A DNA stretch of 6,922 bases from Vicinamibacteria bacterium (GCA_016650185.1 JAENWE010000520.1:1-6922), one strand, 5' to 3'. Positions 1-6,480 are shown, numbered from the stretch's first letter. A program made the numbers and translations. Notes: generated from the letters alone by a model not told the origin.

Positions 1-561
1 GACGGTGTGCGCGCTCCCGCGCTGTACTGGAACTGGGCTCAGGCCGCTTCGGCCGGCGGAAGAAAGGGAGAAGCCCTGTGGGCTCTCTTGTGCGCTCAGG
101 ATCTGGCCCCGCGCGATTCCAGCATCAATCGTGAGATGGAAAGACTTCGGGTTGAGCTTGGTCTCGATCCCTCAGAACTGTCGCGCGGGTTTCTGGGCGA
201 TGCACGCACGTTCGTTCGACGGTTTCGATTCGATGCGATTGGAGTCGTGATCATGGTCTTCTCCCTCGTCATGAGCTTGAGAAAGAAGGCGCGCGCCGCA
301 TTCCTCAGTTTCCTGATGGGCCTCGCCCTGATGTCTCCCTTCTTTGGAGGCCCCTGGCGCGAGTCGAGAGGGGTGGTGACCCAAAAGGACGCGCCTCTTG
401 TGGACGTTCCGCGCACCGATGCGGTCGCGCTCGCCAATTTGAGAGAAGGCGAAGTGGTTCCTCTCCTCGGTGAAGAGGGCGACTACGTGAAGATCCAGGA
501 CGCTTCCGGAGCCCGGGGTTTCGCTCACAAGGACGACGTTCGAAGAATAGGGGTGGATTAG
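1..561 (+). CDS. TPR / membrane / SH3 domain protein, BatE-like (3' part, start outside window)
   Basis: The frame is open from the first base and ends at TAG 559-561, so the N-terminus is cut off and the internal GTG at 7 is not a likely start. About 186 residues are visible. Residues about 7-41 look like one tetratricopeptide repeat (YWNWAQAA, then GEALWALLCAQDLAPRD). Two hydrophobic segments follow, around FDAIGVVIMVFSLVMSL and FLSFLMGLALMSPFFGG. The last 60 or so residues look like a bacterial SH3 domain (LREGEVVPLLGEEGDYVKIQ, then GFAHKDDVRRI). TPR, membrane segments and C-terminal SH3 is the layout of BatE-type proteins of the Bat (aerotolerance) operons, which act at the cell envelope. 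The BatE assignment is inference, because no other bat gene is in view. It ends 2 nt before mtnA. Another TPR/SH3 envelope protein is possible. Confidence 0.7.
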   Translation, partial: DGVRAPALYWNWAQAASAGGRKGEALWALLCAQDLAPRDSSINREMERLRVELGLDPSELSRGFLGDARTFVRRFRFDAIGVVIMVFSLVMSLRKKARAAFLSFLMGLALMSPFFGGPWRESRGVVTQKDAPLVDVPRTDAVALANLREGEVVPLLGEEGDYVKIQDASGARGFAHKDDVRRIGVD

Positions 562-563
562 CC

Positions 564-1631
564 GTGCCGGAGACCCTGACCTTCGACGGTGATGCCCTTC
601 ACCTGCTCGATCAGCGCGCCCTGCCGGTGGACGTCCGCTATGAGGTGTGTCGAACCCCGGAGGAAACCGCCCGTGCCATCAAGTCCCTGGTGGTCCGCGG
701 GGCTCCCGCCATCGGCGTGGCCGCCGCCTATGGCGTCGCCTTGGCGGCCCGGCGGGCTATGGAGTCGGGCGCCGCGATCGACCTAGCCTTGACCGACGCG
801 CACCGGATTCTGGCCGCAAGCCGCCCCACGGCGGTGAACCTCTTCTGGGCTCTGGACCAGATGCGTCGAGTGCAGCGTTCGTTGCCTGGCGCGTCCAGCG
901 AGACCCTGTTCGACGCCCTCGCCGCCGAAGCGCGAAAGCTCCAAAGCGACGACGTCGCATCTTGTCGGTCCATGGGCGAATTCGGAGCGTCATTATTCCC
1001 GGCTGGCGCCCGAGTGCTGACCCACTGCAATGCGGGAGCCCTGGCCACCGCGGGATATGGCACGGCCTTGGGCGTTATTCGCTCCGCGCATCGGCAGGGA
1101 AAGATCGACCGGGTTTTCGCGGACGAAACCCGCCCGGTTCTTCAAGGCGCCCGTCTCACTGCGTGGGAACTCGTGAACGATCAGATTCCCACAACTCTAA
1201 TCACCGATTCGATGGCCGGATTTCTCATGTCCCGCGGGGAGATCAACTGTGTCGTCGTCGGAGCGGACCGCATCGTCGCGAACGGCGACGTGATCAACAA
1301 GATCGGCACGTATTCCCTGGCGGTTCTGGCCCGCGAGCACAGGATTCCTTTCTATGTGGCCGCGCCCCGCTCGACCTTCGATCTAGCCACGCCGACGGGG
1401 AAGGACGTGACCATCGAAGAACGCGATCCCATGGAGGTCCTCGAGTTCGGCGGCATCAGAGTCGCTCCGGTCGGCGTGGACGTGCGCAATCCAGCCTTCG
1501 ACGTGACCCCTTTCGCTCTCGTCACCGCCATCATTTGCGAAACGGGCGTTGCGCAGGCCCCCATCGCCGAAGCTCTCATCCGCCTGGTCGCCCTTCCCTT
1601 TGACCCCGCCCTCGACCCGGCAGTTCGTTAG
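564..1631 (+). CDS. mtnA: S-methyl-5-thioribose-1-phosphate isomerase
   Basis: This enzyme of the methionine salvage pathway converts 5-methylthioribose-1-phosphate to methylthioribulose-1-phosphate in the cytoplasm. The 355-residue length is normal for the family. Recognisable motifs are VRGAPAIGVAAAYG (44-57), RPTAVNLFWALDQMR (87-101), THCNAGALATAGYGTALGV (153-171), ETRPVLQGARLTAWEL (188-203), VVGADRIVANGDVINKIGTY (231-250) and the end motif RNPAFDVTP. Cys155 of HCNAG and Asp235 of GADRI match the catalytic Cys/Asp pair known from the Bacillus enzyme. The GTG start at 564 has a GGGGTGG stretch 7 nt upstream and gives the usual N-terminus (MPETLTFDGDALHLLDQR). Only 2 nt separate it from the previous gene, so translation may be coupled. 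The related ribose-1,5-bisphosphate isomerase and eIF2B-alpha proteins are less likely given the full MtnA motif set. No other salvage gene is present. Confidence 0.96.
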   Translation: MPETLTFDGDALHLLDQRALPVDVRYEVCRTPEETARAIKSLVVRGAPAIGVAAAYGVALAARRAMESGAAIDLALTDAHRILAASRPTAVNLFWALDQMRRVQRSLPGASSETLFDALAAEARKLQSDDVASCRSMGEFGASLFPAGARVLTHCNAGALATAGYGTALGVIRSAHRQGKIDRVFADETRPVLQGARLTAWELVNDQIPTTLITDSMAGFLMSRGEINCVVVGADRIVANGDVINKIGTYSLAVLAREHRIPFYVAAPRSTFDLATPTGKDVTIEERDPMEVLEFGGIRVAPVGVDVRNPAFDVTPFALVTAIICETGVAQAPIAEALIRLVALPFDPALDPAVR

Positions 1632-1657
1632 ACTGGGCCCTTCTTTCTCTGGTTATT

Positions 1658-1663
1658 GAGGGA
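1658..1663 (+). promoter_or_regulatory. Ribosome binding site of the aminopeptidase gene
   Basis: GAGGGA lies 3 nt before ATG 1667. It is the only purine-rich Shine-Dalgarno-like stretch in the 35-nt gap after mtnA. The spacing is shorter than ideal, but it agrees with the start that gives the normal family N-terminus. Confidence 0.5.
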
Positions 1664-1666
1664 CGC

Positions 1667-3139
1667 ATGCACATAGGACTTTTTTCGGGCCCGGCCTCCA
1701 AGGTCAACGCTGATCTGCTGGTCTTTCTCGTTGACGAGAGAGAGAACATGCATGCGATCGACGATCCCGCGATCGCGGCCGTGGTGAGCGATGCCGCCGC
1801 ACGCTTCAAGGCCCGGACCCTCGCGCGCGAGCTCATCCAGAATCAGGGCGCTCGGACCATCGTTGTGTTTTCGTCCACCCACATCCGGGGCCTGAACACC
1901 TGGGAGACGGTGAAGACGGTGATGGCCAAAGCCCTCCGCCTGGCCCGAGATCTCGGTCTTCCCCGAGTGGCGGCCTTCTTCAACCATCAAGACGCCGCCC
2001 CTCTGATTGGGAAGGCCGTGGAGGGCGCCGTGCTCGGCGCTTACACCTTCGATCAGCATCGAGTGGAGAAGGAACGATTTTTCAAGGAGAAGCTGGCGCT
2101 CGAGATTGTGGTTCACCCCGATCACCAGGCTGATGCCGAGGCGCGTAAAGCCCGCTATGCCTGGGTCTCCGAGAATGTCAACCTCGCCCGGGATCTCATC
2201 AACGAGCCGGCCAATGTGGTCACCCCGCAGGTGTTGGCCGAGCGCGCCCAGCAGATAGCCATCGAGACCGGGCTTCAGTGCGAAGTTCTGGACGAGACTG
2301 CGCTCAAGGCCAAGGGCTATCGGGGCCTTCTGCACGTCGGTGCGGGTAGCGCGACCCCGCCCCGCATGGTCATTCTGCGTCACATTCCACGTCAGAGTTC
2401 GGCGGAAACCATTGCCCTCGTGGGCAAGGGACTCACCTTCGACTCGGGCGGCATCTCCATCAAATCCGCCGACAAGATGTGGGAGATGAAGGGGGACATG
2501 GCCGGCGCCGCCGCGGTTCTGGCCGCGATGCGCACCATAGGAAGGCTCCAGCCGAGCGTCCGCGTGATCGGTATCTTGTGCTGCGCGGAGAACATGCCGG
2601 GGAACAGTGCGAATCGTCCGGGCGACATCTTCATGGCCAAGAACGGCAAAAGCGTGATGGTCGACAACACGGACGCCGAAGGCCGGCTGGTCCTGTCGGA
2701 CGGTCTGGCCCGCGCGGGCGAAGAGGGCGCCACTCATGTCGTCGACGTGGCCACGCTCACCGGCGCCGTGGTGAGAGCCCTGGGGCCCTCGGTGGCCGGG
2801 ATCCTTGGCTCGAACCCTGAACTCGTCCGCCGCGTGATCGCCGCCGGAGAGAGCCACGGAGAAGCCTTCTGGGAACTGCCTCTCATCGAAGAGTACCGGG
2901 ATTCGTTGAAGACGTCCTACGCCGATATCAACAACATCGCTTCGGGAGGCGTCGCGGGCGCCATCACCGCCGCCCTCTTCTTGCGCGAGTTCGTTCCGGA
3001 GGGCGCCGCTTGGGCACACCTAGACATCGCCGGGCCGATGTTCCGTGACCGCGACTGGCGCTACTACGAAGCCGGAGCTCTGGGCTTTGGAGTGAAGACG
3101 CTCGTCCATCTCGTCGAACGATTCAGAGAGAAGTTCTAG
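1667..3139 (+). CDS. pepA: Leucyl aminopeptidase, M17 family (cytosol aminopeptidase)
   Basis: This is a two-metal aminopeptidase that removes N-terminal residues, typically hydrophobic ones, from peptides in the cytoplasm. Family members are usually hexamers. Its 490 residues are the normal full length. The variable N-terminal domain covers about 1-165 and the catalytic domain about 170-490. Metal ligands aligned to E. coli PepA are all present: Lys254 and Asp259 in GKGLTFDSGG, Asp277 in MKGDMAGAA, and Asp336 and Glu338 in the signature NTDAEGRLVLSDGL. The catalytic Lys266 and Arg340 are also kept. The domain opens with NLARDLINEPANVVTP (172-187), another family hallmark. It starts at ATG 1667 after a 35-nt gap from mtnA. 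It ends 7 nt before the transporter start, so the two are probably co-transcribed. Some PepA proteins also bind DNA, but nothing here shows that. The gene looks intact. Confidence 0.96.
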   Translation: MHIGLFSGPASKVNADLLVFLVDERENMHAIDDPAIAAVVSDAAARFKARTLARELIQNQGARTIVVFSSTHIRGLNTWETVKTVMAKALRLARDLGLPRVAAFFNHQDAAPLIGKAVEGAVLGAYTFDQHRVEKERFFKEKLALEIVVHPDHQADAEARKARYAWVSENVNLARDLINEPANVVTPQVLAERAQQIAIETGLQCEVLDETALKAKGYRGLLHVGAGSATPPRMVILRHIPRQSSAETIALVGKGLTFDSGGISIKSADKMWEMKGDMAGAAAVLAAMRTIGRLQPSVRVIGILCCAENMPGNSANRPGDIFMAKNGKSVMVDNTDAEGRLVLSDGLARAGEEGATHVVDVATLTGAVVRALGPSVAGILGSNPELVRRVIAAGESHGEAFWELPLIEEYRDSLKTSYADINNIASGGVAGAITAALFLREFVPEGAAWAHLDIAGPMFRDRDWRYYEAGALGFGVKTLVHLVERFREKF

Positions 3140-3141
3140 GA
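3138..3141 (+). promoter_or_regulatory. Ribosome binding site supporting a TTG start
   Basis: AGGA overlaps the stop codon of the aminopeptidase gene (TAG 3137-3139) and sits 5 nt before TTG 3147. No ATG or GTG in this frame lies before the first transmembrane segment, so this site decides the TTG start of the transporter and suggests coupling to the upstream gene. Confidence 0.5.
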
Positions 3142-3146
3142 TCCCG

Positions 3147-3887
3147 TTGATCGATCAGGCCCTCTCTCCCCTGCTGCTGGGCCTCATTGCCGCGCTCGCG
3201 AACGTGGCCGGGGGTGTGATCCTCGTTTCGAGGCGTCACTGGAACGATCTCGTTCTGCGCTACTTCGTGGCCCTGGGCGCGGGCTTCATGCTGGCCACGA
3301 CCCTGGTTCACATGCTTCCGGTCGCGGTCAGGGACGCGGAGCGGGGTCCACTTCTGATTCTCGCCGGTTACTTTCTCGTCCACTTCTTTGAGCACACGGT
3401 GGCGCCGCATTTCCATTTTGGTGAAGAGACGCACGCGCACGCCATGGAAACCCCCTCCGCCCCCTGGACGGCGCTGGTCGGCCTCTCCGTGCACGCATTC
3501 TTCGATGGACTCTCCATCGCCTCGGGCCTCGCGGTGTCGAGATCGCTGGGGCTTCTCGTCTTCCTGGCCATCCTCCTCCACAAGCTCCCAGAAGGCTTCA
3601 CGGTCGCTTCGATCGCTCTCGCCTCGGGGCACGGTCGGGCCGGAGCCTTGCGTTCGTCGCTGGTCCTCGCCGCGGCGACCCTCATGGGCGCCCTCTCCCT
3701 GGTGGATCCATCCTGGGTGGGCTTGGCCCTGCCTCTCTCCACCGGCGTTACCCTCTATGTGGCCGCGTCCGACCTCATTCCCGAGGTGAACTCAATTCGA
3801 GGCGTCAGAATGGCCGCGGCGGTCTTCGCGGGCGTGGCGCTTTCCCTCTTGGGCGGCCGGCTCTTCGACCTCGTTGGACTGCGCTGA
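3147..3887 (+). CDS. ZIP family divalent metal transporter
   Basis: This is an inner-membrane importer of Zn2+ or a related divalent metal (246 residues). About eight hydrophobic segments are visible, near 7-27, 37-60, 68-86, 107-130, 134-160, 167-186, 190-210 and 222-243. The metal-binding helices are recognisable: HAFFDG (116-121) in helix 4 and HKLPEG (145-150) in helix 5. Between helices 3 and 4 is a His-rich loop, HFHFGEETHAHAM (88-100), typical of ZIP proteins. Compared with the characterised BbZIP site (HNxxEG and QDxxEG), the first metal site (His116, Asp120, His145, Glu149) is kept. The second-site Asn and Asp are replaced by Ala117 and Lys146, so a single metal site is likely. The TTG start is favoured by an AGGA at 5 nt and by placing helix 1 right after the N-terminus. 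Metal specificity cannot be read from the sequence. Confidence 0.9.
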   Translation: MIDQALSPLLLGLIAALANVAGGVILVSRRHWNDLVLRYFVALGAGFMLATTLVHMLPVAVRDAERGPLLILAGYFLVHFFEHTVAPHFHFGEETHAHAMETPSAPWTALVGLSVHAFFDGLSIASGLAVSRSLGLLVFLAILLHKLPEGFTVASIALASGHGRAGALRSSLVLAAATLMGALSLVDPSWVGLALPLSTGVTLYVAASDLIPEVNSIRGVRMAAAVFAGVALSLLGGRLFDLVGLR

Positions 3888-3916
3888 AAAAGGCGACCAC
3901 CTTTCGGGAGTCGCCT
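3887..3916 (-). terminator. Rho-independent terminator of the ATP synthase/SCP2 transcript
   Basis: A perfect 7-bp inverted repeat (AGGCGAC 3891-3897 with GTCGCCT 3910-3916) encloses a 12-nt loop. On the minus strand the stem runs straight into TTTTT, the classic intrinsic terminator form. On the plus strand it is followed by CTCG, so it should act mainly on the minus-strand operon. It lies 21 nt past the SCP2 stop codon and abuts the stop of the convergent transporter gene. Confidence 0.8.
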
Positions 3917-3937
3917 CTCGTACGGCTGCCAGGCGCC

Positions 3938-4261
3938 TCAGGCCTTTCGCCGAAACGCTCCCATGAACTCCTTGAGCATCAGCGGGTTGTTGCTCTTGAT
4001 CGCTCCGGTGATGAAGTCGGTGGCGGAAGGTGTCTTCTTCCCGCTCCACACGTCCAGAAAGATCTGCGCCGTGGACTTGAAGAAACAGTCCGCGTCGTCG
4101 GTCTTTCCGGGCTTGACCGTGCAGGCGTCGGCGCTCAGGTTCACCGTCCACTTCTCGATGTCGTCGAGCGAGAAGTAAAACGTTCGGGGCGTCTTGACGC
4201 TGCCCTTGACGAACATCTTGGGGAGAGCCTCGAACATCTGCGCGACTTCGCTCTTGGCCAC
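3938..4261 (-). CDS. SCP2 sterol-carrier-type domain protein
   Basis: This 107-residue protein is nearly all one SCP2 domain, a small alpha/beta fold with a hydrophobic pocket for lipids or acyl chains. Features that match are FYFSLDDIEKWTVNLS (28-43), a beta-strand stretch with conserved Trp38, then DADCFFKSTAQIFLDVWSG (56-74) and DFITGAIKSNNPLMLKEF (82-99), which align with the family pattern of D-x-x-x and a final helix after F-x-x-G-x-I/L-K. No signal peptide is visible, so it is likely cytoplasmic. The GTG start overlaps the atpF stop by one base (TAGTG) and has AGGTGAAG about 5-8 nt upstream, inside the end of atpF. It is the last gene of the F0 operon and is followed by a terminator, so it must be co-transcribed with ATP synthase. 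Its ligand and any link to ATP synthase are unknown. Confidence 0.82.
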   Translation of the reverse strand: MAKSEVAQMFEALPKMFVKGSVKTPRTFYFSLDDIEKWTVNLSADACTVKPGKTDDADCFFKSTAQIFLDVWSGKKTPSATDFITGAIKSNNPLMLKEFMGAFRRKA

Positions 4262-4794
4262 TAGTTCTTCACCTGGGGAAGGGTATCGACAAACTCCGAG
4301 ACCAGCTTCTTCTGAGCCTCGGGGGTCATCGAGGACGTGACGATCTTCGCCGCGCCCAGAACGGCCAGATCCACCACTTCCTCTCGGAGCTTGGCGAGAG
4401 CCACGGAAGTCTCCCGCGCGATCTGTTCCTTGGCGCGCCGCACGATATCGTCGCCTTCGGCACGCGCTTTGGCCATCAAGTCGGCTTTGAACTCCTCGGC
4501 CTCCTTGGAGGCCTTTTTTATGATCCCTTCGCGCTCGGCGCCGATCTGGCGAATCAGCTCCTTGTGTTGAGCCAGCGTCTCCTGGGCCTCGGCGTTCGCT
4601 TTCCGCGATCCTTCGAGCGCGTCCCGGATTGACTTCTCGCGCTCGTCGATGGCCTTGAGCAGGGGCCCCCAGGCAAACTTCGAAAGAACGAGAACGAAGA
4701 GGGTGAACAGGACGATCGTAAAGAACGACAGCGTCCAGTTGATGTCCGTCAACCCCCCCGCCAGGACGAGGGGAGCCGTCAAGTTCGGCAACAA
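4261..4794 (-). CDS. atpF: ATP synthase F0 subunit b
   Basis: Subunit b forms the peripheral stalk that holds F1 against the F0 membrane part. The 177-residue protein has one N-terminal membrane helix (about 18-40, TLSFFTIVLFTLFVLVL) followed by the family signature KFAWGPLLKAIDEREKSIRDAL region (39-60). A long charged, Ala/Glu/Lys-rich helix then runs to about 150, as expected for the coiled-coil stalk. It follows atpE by 4 nt and overlaps the SCP2 start by one base. No ATG exists near the N-terminus. Tandem TTG codons at 4794-4789 are the likely start, though another TTG at residue 5 or 15 cannot be excluded, and no strong Shine-Dalgarno site is seen. Only one b gene is present, with no b' partner and no delta subunit after it. 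Confidence 0.94.
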   Translation of the reverse strand: MLPNLTAPLVLAGGLTDINWTLSFFTIVLFTLFVLVLSKFAWGPLLKAIDEREKSIRDALEGSRKANAEAQETLAQHKELIRQIGAEREGIIKKASKEAEEFKADLMAKARAEGDDIVRRAKEQIARETSVALAKLREEVVDLAVLGAAKIVTSSMTPEAQKKLVSEFVDTLPQVKN

Positions 4795-4798
4795 GCTC

Positions 4799-5032
4799 TC
4801 AGGCCTTGATGACGAGCAGGATCATGATGACGAGCGCAAACAGAGTCGCGCCTTCGATCAAGCCGGCGGCCACGATCATGGCCCCGCGGACTTCACCGGC
4901 GGCGCTGGGCTGACGTGCGATGCCTTCCATCGCGGAGGCCGCAAGCTTGCCGATGCCAAGACCGCCACCGATGACGGCGAGACCAGCGCCGAGTCCGGCT
5001 CCGAGATACGCGAGTCCTAGGGGGTTTTCCAT
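4799..5032 (-). CDS. atpE: ATP synthase F0 subunit c
   Basis: Subunit c is the proteolipid of the rotating membrane ring. Its 77 residues form a hairpin of two helices: a Gly/Ala-rich first helix (about 6-35, with GAGLGAGLAVIGGGLGIG) and a second helix (about 50-75). They are joined by the conserved polar loop ARQP (39-42). Glu60 in AAGLIEGATL is the ion-binding carboxylate. The residue after it is Gly, and the helix-1 position that is Gln in Na+-type rings is Ile27. The Na+ ligand set is therefore missing and a proton ring is inferred. ATG 5032 is preceded by AGGAG with 10-nt spacing. It lies 49 nt after atpB, the largest gap inside the operon, with its own strong ribosome site. This fits the need for many c copies per complex. 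Confidence 0.96.
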   Translation of the reverse strand: MENPLGLAYLGAGLGAGLAVIGGGLGIGKLAASAMEGIARQPSAAGEVRGAMIVAAGLIEGATLFALVIMILLVIKA

Positions 5033-5041
5033 GTGTTGTTT

Positions 5042-5047
5042 GCTCCT
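5042..5047 (-). promoter_or_regulatory. Strong ribosome binding site of atpE
   Basis: On the minus strand AGGAGC lies 9-10 nt before the atpE ATG. It is the clearest Shine-Dalgarno site in the ATP synthase operon and sits in its longest internal gap, as expected for the subunit needed in highest copy number. Confidence 0.6.
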
Positions 5048-5081
5048 GGTGAGAAGGGGGTTAGAGGTGGTGAGGCTGATT

Positions 5082-6047
5082 CTAATGCGAGGGATGGGCG
5101 TACATGCCGATAAAGATGGCCGAAAAGAGCGTGAATACGTAGGCTTGAATGAAGGCCACCAGGATCTCGAGGCACATGATGAACAAGGCCATTCCTATGG
5201 AAATGGGAATCATCACGATGCCCAGAGCCGCCGAAACCGGGTAGGAAAGGGCCACCAGCATCAGGAGCGCCGTGAGCATCATGTGGCCGGCCAGCATGTT
5301 GGCGAAGAGGCGGATCATGAGCGCGAACGGTTTGGTGAACATTCCCAGGATTTCGATGGGAATCATGACCAGAAGCAATGGCGCTGGCAGCCCATGAGGA
5401 ACCAGATTCTTGAAGTGCCCAACCACGCCATAATTGGAAATCCCCGCGTACTGCTGCGCCACGAACGAGATGAAGGCCAGGGCAAAGGTCACGGAGAGGT
5501 TCCCGGTGGAGGTGGCGGTGAAAGGCAGCAGGCCGAAGAGCGCGGCGAAGAGAATGAAGAAGAAGAAGCTCAGGAGCAAGGGCGTGTATTTTTCTCCCTC
5601 CCCGTGGCCGATGCTCTTCTCCGCCATCTCGTCGCGGACGTAGACCACCATGACTTCGACCGCGGACCCGATACCTCTGGGCGCGCCGTCCTTGTAGCTC
5701 GCGATCGCGAGTCGCGCGGCGACGATCACCACGGCCATCACCACCAACATGAAGAAGAGATGCTTGCCGGGGAAGACGATCGGTAGACCGAAAGGGTGAT
5801 ACTCCGCCTGGTCGGTCACGTGGTGCATCAATATCTCAGAGGGCCCGCCGTGGCCCTCGTCACCGCCCGCATGCGCTTCGCCGGTGGAGCCCTCCGCGTG
5901 GCTTTCCGTGGCGGCAGGGCCCTTGGATTCCGCGGGTGTCGCCGTCGTTTCAGCGGCCGGAGAAACGGCGACGGCGGGCTCGTTCGGGGTCTCGTGCTGA
6001 GGCGCCAGAGCGAGGGCGGAGGCGAGAAGAAGAGCGCCAAGGATCAT
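5082..6047 (-). CDS. atpB: ATP synthase F0 subunit a
   Basis: Subunit a forms the ion channel beside the c-ring in the inner membrane. The 321-residue product has the essential Arg246 in MIRLFANMLAGH, with His255 and Glu294 swapped relative to E. coli Glu219/His245, as in many bacteria and mitochondria. Gln301 of FIQAYVFTLFS is also kept. An N-terminal hydrophobic stretch (2-15, ILGALLLASALALA) looks like a signal peptide. It is followed by about 55 residues rich in Ala, Glu, Pro, Thr and His, then the family-like segment ILMHHVTDQ. ATG 6047 is chosen because it overlaps the stop of the upstream gene (ATGA), a coupling arrangement. The frame is open further upstream, and GTG 6086 would add a Lys-containing leader that suits a signal peptide, but it lacks a clear ribosome site. 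Confidence 0.94.
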   Translation of the reverse strand: MILGALLLASALALAPQHETPNEPAVAVSPAAETTATPAESKGPAATESHAEGSTGEAHAGGDEGHGGPSEILMHHVTDQAEYHPFGLPIVFPGKHLFFMLVVMAVVIVAARLAIASYKDGAPRGIGSAVEVMVVYVRDEMAEKSIGHGEGEKYTPLLLSFFFFILFAALFGLLPFTATSTGNLSVTFALAFISFVAQQYAGISNYGVVGHFKNLVPHGLPAPLLLVMIPIEILGMFTKPFALMIRLFANMLAGHMMLTALLMLVALSYPVSAALGIVMIPISIGMALFIMCLEILVAFIQAYVFTLFSAIFIGMYAHPSH

Positions 6048-6469
6048 GAAGCTTGAACCCGCCTTGAGAAATCCTGCCGAGACCACAAAGACACTTCGGC
6101 GGCAATGAAGAGACCGGTGTACGTCAAGAGGGCCACCGCCAAGGCTATGGCGGGCAGGAGGAGGATCTTGAGACCGATCCAAAAACCGGCCAACGTGGCC
6201 GCCATTCGGAACAGCATGCCTCCGAGAACCGCGCCAAAAAAAGCTTTCGTCGATTGGCGGGTTCCGCCGATATGCGAAAGCAGGAGGGCACTCAGAGCAT
6301 TTCCGGTCGCGAGCAAGGCCGAGAAAAATACCGCGGTCTCTGCGGCAATGTCGGAGATCAACCCGGCCACAATGAGGGAGGACGCGGCCGCGAACAGGGT
6401 CATGCCGAACGCCAGTTGAAGCGAAGTGATCAAGGCTTTTGGGGGATCTAGCTTTGAGACTGAGGCCAC
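6044..6469 (-). CDS. Small four-helix membrane protein, AtpI-like, in ATP synthase operon
   Basis: This 141-residue product has about four hydrophobic segments, near 12-38, 43-65, 76-99 and 103-127, and a short charged C-terminus (SRQDFSRRVQAS). Its place between atpZ and atpB is the position of AtpI/UncI or AtpR, small proteins thought to help c-ring assembly. By context and topology it is probably a divergent ATP synthase subunit I. I cannot see a decisive motif, so the family call is inference. The GTG start at 6469 lies 11 nt after the atpZ stop and has no clear ribosome site. An ATG 8 nt before it is out of frame and closes after nine codons. The gene ends in an ATGA overlap with atpB. 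Confidence 0.75.
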   Translation of the reverse strand: MASVSKLDPPKALITSLQLAFGMTLFAAASSLIVAGLISDIAAETAVFFSALLATGNALSALLLSHIGGTRQSTKAFFGAVLGGMLFRMAATLAGFWIGLKILLLPAIALAVALLTYTGLFIAAEVSLWSRQDFSRRVQAS

Positions 6470-6480
6470 GAGGTCATTGG

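Noticed and set aside
647..1603. A 318-codon plus-strand frame inside mtnA
   Set aside because: It is an out-of-frame shadow of mtnA, very rich in Arg, Ser, Pro and Gly, with no domain.
1600..1634. TTGACC (1600-1605) and TAGACT (1629-1634) as a promoter before the aminopeptidase gene
   Set aside because: The spacing is 23 nt, too long for a normal sigma-70 promoter, and both lie in the conserved end of mtnA.
1628..3019. A 463-codon open frame on the minus strand, opposite the aminopeptidase gene
   Set aside because: The plus strand encodes a full M17 enzyme with all catalytic residues. The antisense product has no recognisable domain and mirrors the codon pattern of GC-rich DNA, which often leaves long antisense frames.
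3887..3916. The stem-loop as a terminator for the plus-strand transporter gene
   Set aside because: On the plus strand no T-run follows the stem, and the stem begins at the stop codon. The T-run is only on the minus strand.
4920..5786. A 288-codon plus-strand frame opposite atpB and atpE, with His/Glu/Arg-rich content
   Set aside because: It lies antisense to two certain ATP synthase genes. Its His- and Asp-rich makeup follows from the complement of hydrophobic codons.
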